DNA of 36,046 nucleotides from Butyrivibrio sp. CAG:318. GTDB taxonomy: Bacteria; Bacillota; Clostridia; Lachnospirales; Lachnospiraceae. Numbering within the stretch: position 1 is the stretch's first letter; the number at the start of each line of letters is the position of its first letter. The notes under the pieces are model-generated. The model made no database searches. It saw only the letters and a list, made by a program, of their open reading frames with translations, and was not told where the DNA came from. The position numbers were made by a program, and so were the translations under genes. Positions 8,086-16,486 of this stretch are shown piece by piece. The stretch covers positions 1-36,046 of the forward strand of contig FR889227.1 of NCBI GenBank assembly GCA_000431815.1. The letters are read 5' to 3'.

Positions 8086-9330
8086 TTAGCTGTTTTTAAT
8101 GCATTTGTTCACCGCTGCAAATACCTTATCAACTGATATCTGTGATAAGCATCTGCATGGCTTACCGTCAATACAGTCCCGCATACATTCATCATTGCCT
8201 CCACCTATCACACCTTTGTTAGGATAGCATGCATAACATTCTATAGAATCCACATCATCAATATATACACATATAGGCTCTTTTGTATTGTCTGTTTTTT
8301 CCTCTATAATATACGGCATTACCCTGTGTCCGTCCCATACACCCGATATACATATCGACTGCGTTCCGACCGATGCAGCAATGTGTATAGAGCCACTGTC
8401 AACTCCTATATGCAGACTACTGCCTCTTATCAGTTCAATCCATTCCCTGATAGAAGTTTTTCCAATATAGCACAGTATCCTTTCAGGTTTTGTAATTTTT
8501 TCGAGGCACTGTTTAAATAAGTCCATATACTCCTGCGCACCTGTAAAACATACCGTATAATCTGTCTCATCCGTTATACGATTAACAAGTTCCGCAAACT
8601 TTTCGGTATTCCACCTTTTCTTTGAAGATGAAGAATCCAGTGTTACCGTAATATATTTTGAATCAGGTATATCGTAGTCGCATTGCTTGTCAATATGATA
8701 AATTTTAACTTTATACGAATCGTCTCCTATTTCATGCAGCCACAATTTCTGACGCCATACTTCCTGCGTGTTAATCGGAACATATATCGGGTTTGTATAC
8801 TTTCTCTCAAAATACCATCTCAGATTTCCTACATTATGCTCAATATTTGAAAGTCCCTGTGCTTCGTGTTTTATATCATCAAACACACCTACGCTTTTAT
8901 TGGCCGGTACTGCTCCTACAATATATCCTGCCAGCGGCATAATATGAGCGAGATTAACTATTATAGTCTCAAATTCCATTCCTTTTAACGCATTTAACGT
9001 TCTTCTGACATCACGGTATCTGGTTCCTCCGTCTTCAAACGGAAAATACACATCGAGAAATTCAAATCCTGACATATCTGCTATCATACTGCATATGTTT
9101 TTTAAATTCCGGCTGCATATGACACATATCCTGTATCCTTCAGCTTCAGGATATATTTTTTTCAGTTCAAGAAGCGCATCTACATTCAGTACTGCATTTC
9201 CCAGTCTTCCACCGAATATAATCAAAATTCTTTTATTATCTATACGTTTTGTATGTTTCTTGTGTGATTTCATCCAAGCATATATAAATCCTGCGCCCTT
9301 TGAACACATCGTATTAATCTTTTTTAACAT
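8086..9330 (-). CDS. glycosyltransferase family 9 protein, putative heptosyltransferase
   Basis: 414-residue GT-B fold enzyme. The N-terminal acceptor domain contains IIFGGRLGNAVLNVDALLEL, close to the GxxGD/N motif of ADP-heptosyltransferases, and the C-terminal donor-binding domain contains LHIGVDSGSIHIAASVGT, the classic GT9 D-S/T-G-x-x-H-x-A-A motif. KYITVTLDSSSSKKRW matches the donor-loop strand. Because hldE, hldD, gmhB and gmhA are in the same transcript, ADP-heptose is the obvious donor, and this is the only non-initiating glycosyltransferase in the locus. The C-terminal 70 residues hold an unusual Cys cluster (ECYACYP, NDECMRDCIDGKPCRCL) that may bind metal. GAGGA lies 7 bases before the ATG. 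Confidence 0.85.
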   Translation of the reverse strand: MLKKINTMCSKGAGFIYAWMKSHKKHTKRIDNKRILIIFGGRLGNAVLNVDALLELKKIYPEAEGYRICVICSRNLKNICSMIADMSGFEFLDVYFPFEDGGTRYRDVRRTLNALKGMEFETIIVNLAHIMPLAGYIVGAVPANKSVGVFDDIKHEAQGLSNIEHNVGNLRWYFERKYTNPIYVPINTQEVWRQKLWLHEIGDDSYKVKIYHIDKQCDYDIPDSKYITVTLDSSSSKKRWNTEKFAELVNRITDETDYTVCFTGAQEYMDLFKQCLEKITKPERILCYIGKTSIREWIELIRGSSLHIGVDSGSIHIAASVGTQSICISGVWDGHRVMPYIIEEKTDNTKEPICVYIDDVDSIECYACYPNKGVIGGGNDECMRDCIDGKPCRCLSQISVDKVFAAVNKCIKNS

Positions 9331-9342
9331 ATTATTTCCTCA

Positions 9343-10128
9343 TCACATTTCGGATATTATTTTTTCTGCTTCTTCCTCTGTAATATCTATATTTGATATT
9401 GCTTTCCCATCTTTGGAATAACCTAAAAAACTGCCTTTACGGCACTGTGCACGCATCATTGACGTTTTTCTGTCAAATGTATATCTGATAAGTTTAAATA
9501 TCATACAACAGTCAACTTTAAAGCTCACATGCTCTACATACCATACATCATTTTCAAACTGGTTTTCCCATGTCCGCTTGATATGTTTCTCGTCCCAAGG
9601 TGGACATTCCAGTCCCGGCTTTACCTTAAACCTTGCTTTATGTCTGTCACTAAACCTGTCATAATAGTAAAACGGTAATGCACGCGGTCCTATTATGCTC
9701 ATATCACCTTTAAAAATGCTCCAGAAATTAAGCAGCTCATCCAGTGAAGTTTTTCTCATAAATGTTCCTATAGGAGTGAGCCTCTGTTGTGCCGGTAACA
9801 ATTCACCGTTTTTATCCGTTGCATTTGTCATATTTCTGAACTTTACCAGCGTGAACGGTTTCTCGTTCCGGCCTATACGCTCCTGTTTGAAAAACAAAGG
9901 GCTTCCCAGTTTGATATATGTAATAATTCCAAGTATAAGATTAAGCGGCAATGTAAGTATCAATGCAATGAATGATATTACTATATCCAAAATTCTTTTG
10001 ATATATTTCGTATACAAAGTATCTTTATATACAACAGGCTGGCTTGATGCGTTGACATCATCCAGTCTCTCATCAGCCAGATAATCTGCAATTTTTTGTT
10101 GGATATTCATATCCTGTAAATTAATCAC
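9343..10128 (-). CDS. initiating sugar-phosphate transferase (monotopic phosphoglycosyl transferase)
   Basis: 261-residue polyprenyl-phosphate sugar-1-phosphate transferase (Bacterial sugar transferase family, PglC/WcaJ catalytic domain). A hydrophobic re-entrant helix (about residues 45-70, IKRILDIVISFIALILTLPL) is followed by the catalytic core: FKQERIGRNEKPFTLVKFR, then TSLDELLNFWSIFKGDMS with the Asp-Glu catalytic pair, and IGPRALP. It loads the first sugar of the repeat unit onto undecaprenyl phosphate at the inner membrane face. The start is GTG at 10128, supported by GGAGG 7 bases upstream, and overlaps the end of the preceding gene by 8 bases. A short polar N-terminal extension of about 35 residues precedes the membrane helix. 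Confidence 0.9.
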   Translation of the reverse strand: MINLQDMNIQQKIADYLADERLDDVNASSQPVVYKDTLYTKYIKRILDIVISFIALILTLPLNLILGIITYIKLGSPLFFKQERIGRNEKPFTLVKFRNMTNATDKNGELLPAQQRLTPIGTFMRKTSLDELLNFWSIFKGDMSIIGPRALPFYYYDRFSDRHKARFKVKPGLECPPWDEKHIKRTWENQFENDVWYVEHVSFKVDCCMIFKLIRYTFDRKTSMMRAQCRKGSFLGYSKDGKAISNIDITEEEAEKIISEM

Positions 10129-11083
10129 GAATTTTCCTCCGTTGTAAAATCATGTCAGCAATATATTCCATATCATGCTCATCATATCTCTGATCGCACG
10201 GTAAAGGGAGAATATTATTGGCCAATCTGTATTCAACACTGTCATCCGGCATATCTTTGATCACATTGGGCCATAGGAGTGGAATATATATCTTATTAGA
10301 TATCAAATATTTTCTCAGTTCTGCACCATCTTCCACATATAACGGATACGCAAACGGTCCTATTACAGAATTCACATCAATCCCATTCAGTGCACCCAAT
10401 AACGATGCAAGCACATTAAAATTATTTTCTCTACGCTTTCCGGTCATATCATAATTAATTGCGTGAAGCAAATTATATGTAAGCCTTGACATTTTCCTTA
10501 CCGGCATTTTGGCAAACAATTTATTGTTGTTAACATATTCCGGGTAAAAATCGGATGCTGCACGCTCATAACGTCCAAGCAGGAATTCCATTCTCGAATA
10601 CGATTCATCTGTTTCAAGTTCACGCTCCAGCTTGGTATCAGAATATAACACTGCTCCATCTGTGACACCAAAAAATTTTCTGCATGTATACATTGTATCT
10701 ACACCATTTAAAGGCTTGCGAAAATATGATTGAGTGTAATCTAATACAATTCTATTATACTTTTGCTTTAAGGATGCTATACACTCATCAGATAGCTGTC
10801 CGTAATAATCTACAATGTACAGCCACTCATCATCATCAAGCTTCTGGGGTTCCTCAGGCATAAAATTCATATCCACATGATAGAACTTAACCTTTATACC
10901 GGCATTTACACAACTGTTGTAAACGGAATCACACAGAAAATACGGCAGCCTGATTTTATTGATATGCTTAGCTTCTGCCAGATATAAAAGACAGTTTCTT
11001 CCACTATTCAGCAGGATACCTTCTTCATGAAGCATCTCTCCCGTATATGTATCTAATTGAATATATCCACCGATTTCCTTCAT
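10121..11083 (-). CDS. short DegT/DnrJ/EryC1-like PLP-fold protein
   Basis: 320-residue protein that resembles the PLP-dependent sugar aminotransferases of the DegT/DnrJ/EryC1/StrS family but is 50-70 residues shorter and divergent. LNSGRNCLLYLAEAKH corresponds to the S-G-x-x-A-L region, WLYIVDYYGQL to the D-x-x-G strand, and VLDYTQSYFRKP to the D-x-A/T-Q/H-x-x-G active-site strand. CRKFFGVTDGAVLY aligns with the H-x-x-K-x-x-x-x-G-E-G-G loop, keeping a Lys at the Schiff-base position but with Asp-Gly-Ala in place of Glu-Gly-Gly. It could therefore be a catalytically altered aminotransferase or dehydratase. It lies between an ATP-grasp ligase and the initiating transferase, and its stop overlaps the next start. 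Confidence 0.65.
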   Translation of the reverse strand: MKEIGGYIQLDTYTGEMLHEEGILLNSGRNCLLYLAEAKHINKIRLPYFLCDSVYNSCVNAGIKVKFYHVDMNFMPEEPQKLDDDEWLYIVDYYGQLSDECIASLKQKYNRIVLDYTQSYFRKPLNGVDTMYTCRKFFGVTDGAVLYSDTKLERELETDESYSRMEFLLGRYERAASDFYPEYVNNNKLFAKMPVRKMSRLTYNLLHAINYDMTGKRRENNFNVLASLLGALNGIDVNSVIGPFAYPLYVEDGAELRKYLISNKIYIPLLWPNVIKDMPDDSVEYRLANNILPLPCDQRYDEHDMEYIADMILQRRKIRD

Positions 11084-11101
11084 ATCGTATATGTACCTCT
11101 T

Positions 11102-12310
11102 TTAATTTAAAACAATTTTCAACCAGCTGTCCATATCGGTCACATACTGTTTTGCAATCTCCCATGTTGGAAACTTGAGAAAAAGAATACCGAGTGACTG
11201 ATTTGCACCGGTGAAAGCGTTTACCTTATCTCCCGGCTTTACCCATATATCTTTTTCTACAACATATTTTTCTTCAAACTGCTTGTCTATTACAATATCT
11301 TTAACGGTTCCACTATTATAACTGTGCAATATAACTCTCGTGTATGAGCCGTCGTAAACCGGATCTGTCATATCTTCAACACTTAACCCCAATGCATTTC
11401 TGACATCATTTTTAATCAGGTCAGTGCCTGTTGCAAGTCTCAGAATTTCTGTCACTCTGTTTCCGCCGGCTCTCGGGGAAACCTCCATCAGATATGCTTT
11501 ACCATCCGTTCCAACCCTGCATTCTATATTGAGTATGGTAGTTCTGATTCCAAGCAGATCTACAAGACGCTGTATTTCCGCTCTTAATTCAATCTGTTTT
11601 TCCATCGGCATATTAGATGGATAACACATTGCTGCCGGGGTAAATGGATTCGGTGCATTCAAATCATAAAACTGACTATCGAAACTTGCAAAAACCAGTT
11701 TCCCATCTTTAACAAAGCTGTCACTTCCTGACTGACATCCTTCGAGGGCAATAAACTGTTCTATTATTATTTTTTTTGAAATAGAATTTTCAAATGCGCA
11801 ATCTATTGCCTGTTCTATTTCCTGTTTTTCTGTAACTTTGGTTACGCCCTTACTTCCGGCAGAGTCAACCGGTTTAATAACTATCGGAAGACTAAATTCA
11901 TTCACGCCTTTCATGGCATCCTCTTTATTATCATAGCCTATATGCTTAGGGCAATTGAAACCGTTTTTTTCCAGAAAATCTCTGAATAAATTCTTATTCT
12001 GCATAATTCTTACAGATTCATAACTTGCAGATGAAACAAGTCCCATTTTTTCGGCAACATAGGCTGCAGTGACTACTCCGGGATCTGTCGCAAATGACAA
12101 TATTCCGTCTATCTTGAGTTCGCGTGCCAGATTAAGCACAGCCTCTTTATCAACAATACTAACATTGTGATATTCATCAGAATATTTATGTGCCACATTA
12201 TCAGGCAGATAATCACAGGTAATAACGTGTACTCCACCCTCTATATTATGAGCTGCCTCTATTGCGGGCAATAAATATTTTGAACCGCCTAAAAGTAATA
12301 ACTTCTTCAT
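11102..12310 (-). CDS. ATP-grasp carboxylate-amine/thiol ligase
   Basis: About 402 residues of the ATP-grasp superfamily, which forms amide, peptide or thioester bonds through an acyl phosphate. The N-terminal pre-ATP-grasp domain starts KKLLLLGGSKYLLPAI; the ATP-grasp lysine regions are FSLPIVIKPVDSAGSKGVTK and IIIEQFIALEGCQSGSDSFV; the metal-binding strand is LMEVSPRAGGNRV (E...N/R pattern). It is closest in look to the CarB/PurK-like ligases found in capsule and secondary-metabolite loci. The start at 12310 is favoured by GGAGA 6 bases upstream; the ATG at 12328 overlaps the preceding stop as ATGA and is also possible. With the flanking DegT proteins it may attach an amino acid or acyl group to an amino sugar; this is inference. 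Confidence 0.85.
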   Translation of the reverse strand: MKKLLLLGGSKYLLPAIEAAHNIEGGVHVITCDYLPDNVAHKYSDEYHNVSIVDKEAVLNLARELKIDGILSFATDPGVVTAAYVAEKMGLVSSASYESVRIMQNKNLFRDFLEKNGFNCPKHIGYDNKEDAMKGVNEFSLPIVIKPVDSAGSKGVTKVTEKQEIEQAIDCAFENSISKKIIIEQFIALEGCQSGSDSFVKDGKLVFASFDSQFYDLNAPNPFTPAAMCYPSNMPMEKQIELRAEIQRLVDLLGIRTTILNIECRVGTDGKAYLMEVSPRAGGNRVTEILRLATGTDLIKNDVRNALGLSVEDMTDPVYDGSYTRVILHSYNSGTVKDIVIDKQFEEKYVVEKDIWVKPGDKVNAFTGANQSLGILFLKFPTWEIAKQYVTDMDSWLKIVLN

Positions 12311-12324
12311 TCTTTTCTCTCCAT

Positions 12325-13443
12325 TCATTTCATACTGCGAATTATTTCACATATTCTGTCTATACTTTCAAAATCCAATTCACCATACATCGGCAGTGTA
12401 ATTATGTTTGATGATACATCATCAGAAACTGGTGTGTTACCATGGTCACACATCGATGTAACAATTTCAAAATTATTTGTTGCCGGGTAAAAGTATTTAC
12501 GCGTATAGACATTATGTTCCTTTAACTTGCTACAGATATCATCTCTGGAGCAGCCAAACTCATTTCTGTCAACATATACAGGAAAATATGCATAATTAGG
12601 AAGTATTTTGTCATCATAATAATTAAGACGCAGCCCCGGTATGCCATTCAAATTTTGTATATATCTCTCATATACAAGTTTTCTCTTCGCTATATTCTCG
12701 TCAAGATGGTTAAGATTACAAATTCCCATTGCTGATCTGAATTCGTCCATTTTAGCATTGGCACCTATACTCTCAACCGTTACCTCTCCTGTTATGCCAA
12801 AGTTTTTCTCACAGTGAAGTTTCTTCCTCAAATGTTCATCTTTAAACGATACAATTCCTCCTTCTACCGAATTAAAAACCTTTGTCGCATGTAACGAAAA
12901 CATCGAGGCATAGCCAAAATTAGCAACTCCCACGCCTTCATACTTCACTCCAAAAGCATGAGCTGCATCATAAATAACCTTTAAGTTATGTCTGTCAGCG
13001 ATCTCCTGTATTCTATGTATATCACATATATTACCATATACATGAACCGGAAGAATTGCAACTGTTCTGTCTGTTATAAGTTCTTCTATTTTATCCGGAT
13101 CAATTGTATAATCAGTTTCTTTTATATCACAAAAAACCGGTTTTAAACCATTTCGGATTATAGCGTTTGTAGTAGAAATAAACGTATATGGAGTTGTTAT
13201 AACCTCTCCTGATAATTCAAGCGATTTTAACAACATTTCCAACGCCATATGTCCATTGGTAAACATCGATATGTTGGAAGCTCCTAAATACTCCATCAAT
13301 CTATGCTGAAATTTTTTATATATTGGTCCCATATTTGTCATCCAATGATTTTCCCATATAGGCTTTATCTCCTCAACATATTCCTCTAACGGAGGCATCG
13401 TTGATCTTGTTACATTAATCCTTGGTTCATTTTCCATATCCAT
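12325..13443 (-). CDS. DegT/DnrJ/EryC1/StrS aminotransferase
   Basis: About 372 residues of the PLP-dependent sugar aminotransferase family, which transfers an amino group from glutamate to a 3- or 4-keto nucleotide sugar. Seen are SNISMFTNGHMALEMLLKSL (PLP phosphate-binding region), VIYDAAHAFGVKYEG with the Asp and His that contact the cofactor, and SLHATKVFNSVEGGIVSF with the Schiff-base Lys and the E-G-G motif. The C-terminal part contains NYAYFPVYVDRNEFG and RKYFYPATNN. The start at 13443 has GGAGAGGA just upstream and lies 22 bases after the LCP gene; the longer in-frame extension to 13494 would overlap that gene and has no ribosome site. It should supply an amino sugar to the repeat unit. 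Confidence 0.92.
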   Translation of the reverse strand: MDMENEPRINVTRSTMPPLEEYVEEIKPIWENHWMTNMGPIYKKFQHRLMEYLGASNISMFTNGHMALEMLLKSLELSGEVITTPYTFISTTNAIIRNGLKPVFCDIKETDYTIDPDKIEELITDRTVAILPVHVYGNICDIHRIQEIADRHNLKVIYDAAHAFGVKYEGVGVANFGYASMFSLHATKVFNSVEGGIVSFKDEHLRKKLHCEKNFGITGEVTVESIGANAKMDEFRSAMGICNLNHLDENIAKRKLVYERYIQNLNGIPGLRLNYYDDKILPNYAYFPVYVDRNEFGCSRDDICSKLKEHNVYTRKYFYPATNNFEIVTSMCDHGNTPVSDDVSSNIITLPMYGELDFESIDRICEIIRSMK

Positions 13444-13465
13444 TATTCCTCTCCACCGGATGTTA

Positions 13466-15010
13466 TTATTGTACCTGCACTGTTTCTCCGGCATATATCT
13501 GTCTTAAATATTCTTTTGCCATATCAACCGTTGACTGTGTCGGCACCATTACATAGTTCGGTGCTGTGAGTGAGAATGTCATTAGGTTGTCGCCCTTGCC
13601 ATCCACACTGTATGTCTGTATGTCCCAACCCTTCATATCTGAAAGCTGCATTTTTACAAGTCCTGTTATCTCATCTGTAGTCATGCTTGTTGCAATACTC
13701 GATGATACTGCCCCAAGTATATTCTCATAATTTAACAATGTATCTGTTGACACGCATTTATTAATCATTGCTTTTATGAGTGCCATCTGATTCTTACCAC
13801 GCTGTCTGTCTCCACTGCCAAATGAATAACGCTCTCTTACAAAACCAAGTGCCTCTGTACCATTCACATGATTATATCCCACTGTAAAGTGTTGTGTACC
13901 ATGTCTTGGCATAAAATCATACTCTGAGTATACATCCACTCCACCGAGTTCATCTATTACATCCACAAATCCGGTGAAATTAATTTTGATGTAATCATCG
14001 ATGTTTACTCCGTAAAGCATTTCAAGGGTGTCTACCGATACCTGGATGCCGTAACAGCCGGCGTGGGTAAGTTTGTCCTTGACGCCATTGGATATTGATA
14101 AAGGAACATAGAAGTCCCTCGGGGTGTTAATCATAAGAATCTGACGGGTCTTGGTATTTACGGTTATGAGAATGTTGACATCGCTGTTGCGGTTCACCAT
14201 AGGCGAGCCGTTGGTGTCGATTCCGCTGACATAAAGTGTAAATACGTCATCGCCGCCATAGAGGAAATTTTTGTACTGATCATACGGATCAGATGTAGGC
14301 TCCTCGTTATTATTGTTGTTATTGTTGTTATCTACTATATCTGTTTTGATATCTGCGGACCAGACGCTGCGGATACGGTCCTCGACATCTGAATAATTAT
14401 CTACGCCCTCAAATACTGAGAGGAAGGAGCTGTTAAGGACAATTGCATCGACTTCCTTATTGTAAAGGGCATCAATAAGCTGCATCGCGCCCTGATATTC
14501 CTTAGGAACCAATGATGTCTTGATTTCGCTCACTATCATGTCAAGAGCTTTGTCCGTATTGGTGCGGTCAAGGGTCTGTGAGATTCCGAAGGTTGCATCC
14601 TTAAGGTCGTCAAGGCTCTCATATGTGCTGTCCTTAAGGACGTACACGCACACATTGTCTATCTGGGTCTTCATTCCGGACATTTTGTCAAGTGCCTTGC
14701 TGGTGGCTCCGAGGTATCTGGAACCGATTACCATGATTACACTCATTGCAATGGCAATTATTTTGGTTATAATGCCGGATACCATCCATTTCTGTAAAAA
14801 AGCAATAACGCCTGTTACCACTATAACACTGGCAATCAGAATTACCATGTATGGTGTAGTGAGCACATTAAGCTTCATCACCCTGCTTATAAGCATTATC
14901 CCGCATACAAGCAGAACCGCGCTCAAGCCCCAGCCTATATACATAAGTATTCTGCGGGCTTTGTCCTTGCCGCTGCCATTAACTTCGTTAAGTATTTCTT
15001 TCTCTTCCAC
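13466..15010 (-). CDS. LytR-CpsA-Psr (LCP) family ligase with solute-binding-like insert
   Basis: 514-residue membrane enzyme predicted to attach the finished polysaccharide to peptidoglycan. Three hydrophobic segments occupy about residues 20-100. Residues about 115-225 form a domain with LDDLKDATFGISQTLDRTNT and EVDAIVLNSSF, which looks like one lobe of a periplasmic substrate-binding protein. A linker with eight consecutive Asn (about 229-236) leads to the LCP domain: SDVNILITVNTKTRQILMI, then TPRDFYVPL with the catalytic-type Arg, DKLTHAGCYG, and FVRERYSFGSGDRQRGKNQ. The start is GTG with GGAGG 8 bases upstream. It lies 17 bases after the Ig-like protein gene. The 3' third looks more AT-rich than the 5' part. 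Confidence 0.92.
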   Translation of the reverse strand: MEEKEILNEVNGSGKDKARRILMYIGWGLSAVLLVCGIMLISRVMKLNVLTTPYMVILIASVIVVTGVIAFLQKWMVSGIITKIIAIAMSVIMVIGSRYLGATSKALDKMSGMKTQIDNVCVYVLKDSTYESLDDLKDATFGISQTLDRTNTDKALDMIVSEIKTSLVPKEYQGAMQLIDALYNKEVDAIVLNSSFLSVFEGVDNYSDVEDRIRSVWSADIKTDIVDNNNNNNNNEEPTSDPYDQYKNFLYGGDDVFTLYVSGIDTNGSPMVNRNSDVNILITVNTKTRQILMINTPRDFYVPLSISNGVKDKLTHAGCYGIQVSVDTLEMLYGVNIDDYIKINFTGFVDVIDELGGVDVYSEYDFMPRHGTQHFTVGYNHVNGTEALGFVRERYSFGSGDRQRGKNQMALIKAMINKCVSTDTLLNYENILGAVSSSIATSMTTDEITGLVKMQLSDMKGWDIQTYSVDGKGDNLMTFSLTAPNYVMVPTQSTVDMAKEYLRQIYAGETVQVQ

Positions 15011-15027
15011 CTCATGTCCCTCCGCTG

Positions 15028-15753
15028 TTAATCGGTTATATGTATATGCAATGTGATTTTCGGTGAAAAATTACCATCTGAATCCTTGCAATAAAATTGC
15101 ATATCATAATCCCCCACCGTGTTCATATCAGGATAGTTATCTATCATAATTGACTGGAAAAGCGCGTTCCGCTCATCCTTATCATCGGTGATGTCCGATA
15201 CGTATTTGATCCAGTTGACCTGACTGCCTTTCTTGATCCAGTCTTCTATTTTCGTAAGATATAATACAGGAGCATCAGGTGATTCTGTCTGAACCGGGGT
15301 TGTCTCCTCAGGATATCCGGTAGTGGTCTCCTCCTGTGCATGAGGTGTTTCATTGCCAGCCTCTTTGCTGCTTTCCTTATTATCGGCAGGCTTGGTTGCC
15401 TCCGGGCTCTTCGTTGGTTCCTCGGCCGGTGCTTTATAAGGAAGGATGATGCTCTTCTGTGTGATATTGTTGTGCTTATCCTTGGCAGCATAAGTTATCT
15501 TGACACTGTCACCGCTTGAAAGTATGATTACAGATTCAACGATAAGTGTATCACTGACATCGCCGTCTTTGCTGTCCTCGGCGGTAACGCCGTTAAGCAG
15601 TTCGGAATCTGACATTCCCTTGTGATATTCTATGCCGGACGGAATCGTAATCGACGGCCCCGTTCCGTCACCTTTAAGTATGACCACCGCTGTTATCAGA
15701 AGAATAAGCAGCACGGCCGCAGCTGCTATCATTAAAATTTTGGATCTCTTCAT
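15028..15753 (-). CDS. signal-anchored secreted protein with Ig-like domain and TPE-rich linker
   Basis: 241 residues. An N-terminal hydrophobic segment (MKRSKILMIAAAAVLLILL) anchors it to the membrane. Residues about 35-105 look like an immunoglobulin-like domain of the DUF5011/HYR kind: GIEYHKGMSDSELLNGVTAED, SKDGDVSDTLIVES and ITYAAKDKHNNIT. Then follows a low-complexity linker rich in Thr, Pro, Glu and Ser (about 108-160, suited to the cell wall or to glycosylation) and a C-terminal domain of about 75 residues containing KGSQVNWIKYVSDITDDKDE and a final FSPKITLHIHITD, possibly a second strand-rich domain. GAGGGA precedes the ATG. It lies between cpsD and the LCP ligase, so a role in anchoring or guiding the polysaccharide at the wall is plausible but unproven. 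Confidence 0.8.
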   Translation of the reverse strand: MKRSKILMIAAAAVLLILLITAVVILKGDGTGPSITIPSGIEYHKGMSDSELLNGVTAEDSKDGDVSDTLIVESVIILSSGDSVKITYAAKDKHNNITQKSIILPYKAPAEEPTKSPEATKPADNKESSKEAGNETPHAQEETTTGYPEETTPVQTESPDAPVLYLTKIEDWIKKGSQVNWIKYVSDITDDKDERNALFQSIMIDNYPDMNTVGDYDMQFYCKDSDGNFSPKITLHIHITD

Positions 15754-15775
15754 AATACAATCCCTCTAATTCATA

Positions 15776-16486
15776 TTACTTATCTTCACCATAGTTGCCG
15801 TAATACTTGCCATAGTACTTTCCGTAATATTTGCCGTAATATGACTTGCTTGACATATTGACTTTATTAAGGATTACACCAAGAAATCTTGAGCCGGTTT
15901 TCTTAATCTGATCGATAATGTCTGCGGCAAATTTGTAACTTACTTCCCTGGCAGGAAGTACAAGTGCTACGCCGTCGCATTTGCTGGCAATGATTGCTGA
16001 ATCGACTACGCTTCCGAGCGGCGGTGTATCGATTATTATATAATCGTAAACTGTTCTGAGTGCAGGTATAAGATCATTGAAACGGTCACTTTCCAGAAGT
16101 TCCGCCGGATCAGGCGGTACCGGACCGGATAAAATAATATTAAGATTATCTATGTTAGTAGAATATATTACCTCCTCAATGCTCTTCATGCCTGAAAGAT
16201 AATGGGTAAAACCGTTAACCGCCCTGCTTATTTTATATTTACCTATGAGAACGGATTTACGAAGGTCTGCGTCTATAAAAAGAACCTTCTTGCCCATTTC
16301 CGCAAATGACACTGCCAGATTAAATGACACCGTCGACTTACCATCGTTTGGAACGCAGCTCGTAAGCGCGATTACTTTTACATCGGAACCGCTGAACTGG
16401 ATATTGGTACGAAGTCTCTTAAACGCTTCATTAGCCCTGTAATCAGGCTTGACAAATTTATTAATTGAAATCTTCTGGATTGCCAT
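15776..16486 (-). CDS. cpsD: capsular polysaccharide tyrosine-protein kinase CpsD/CapB
   Basis: 236-residue BY-kinase, the cytoplasmic ATPase partner of CpsC that controls chain length and export. Walker A is SCVPNDGKSTVSFNLA (about residues 43-58), Walker A' is VLFIDADLRKS, and Walker B is YIIIDTPPLGSVVDSA. The C-terminal tail is a Tyr cluster made of repeated YYGK units (about residues 217-232) with nine tyrosines, the expected autophosphorylation target. The start ATG overlaps the CpsC stop by one base (TAATG), with GGGAGG about 10 bases upstream, so CpsC and CpsD are translated in a coupled way. It is dephosphorylated in homologous systems by the PHP phosphatase encoded two genes upstream. 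Confidence 0.95.
   Translation of the reverse strand: MAIQKISINKFVKPDYRANEAFKRLRTNIQFSGSDVKVIALTSCVPNDGKSTVSFNLAVSFAEMGKKVLFIDADLRKSVLIGKYKISRAVNGFTHYLSGMKSIEEVIYSTNIDNLNIILSGPVPPDPAELLESDRFNDLIPALRTVYDYIIIDTPPLGSVVDSAIIASKCDGVALVLPAREVSYKFAADIIDQIKKTGSRFLGVILNKVNMSSKSYYGKYYGKYYGKYYGNYGEDK
15788..15843 (-). repeat. 12-bp tandem codon repeat encoding YYGK units of CpsD
   Basis: The 3' end of cpsD is built of near-identical 12-base units on the minus strand (variants of TACTACGGCAAA-type codons, with silent changes such as TAT/TAC and AAG/AAA). They encode four consecutive YYG(K/N) tetrapeptides. The arrangement can gain or lose units by slippage without a frameshift, since the unit length is a multiple of three. 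Confidence 0.75.

Noticed and set aside
14305..14335. Trinucleotide run (AAC/AAT) considered as a regulatory repeat
   Set aside because: It simply encodes the eight-Asn linker of the LCP protein in frame.
15246..15491. Second open frame inside the Ig-like protein gene (arginine/proline-rich product)
   Set aside because: It is a by-product of the Thr/Pro/Glu-rich low-complexity linker in the main frame and has no ribosome site.
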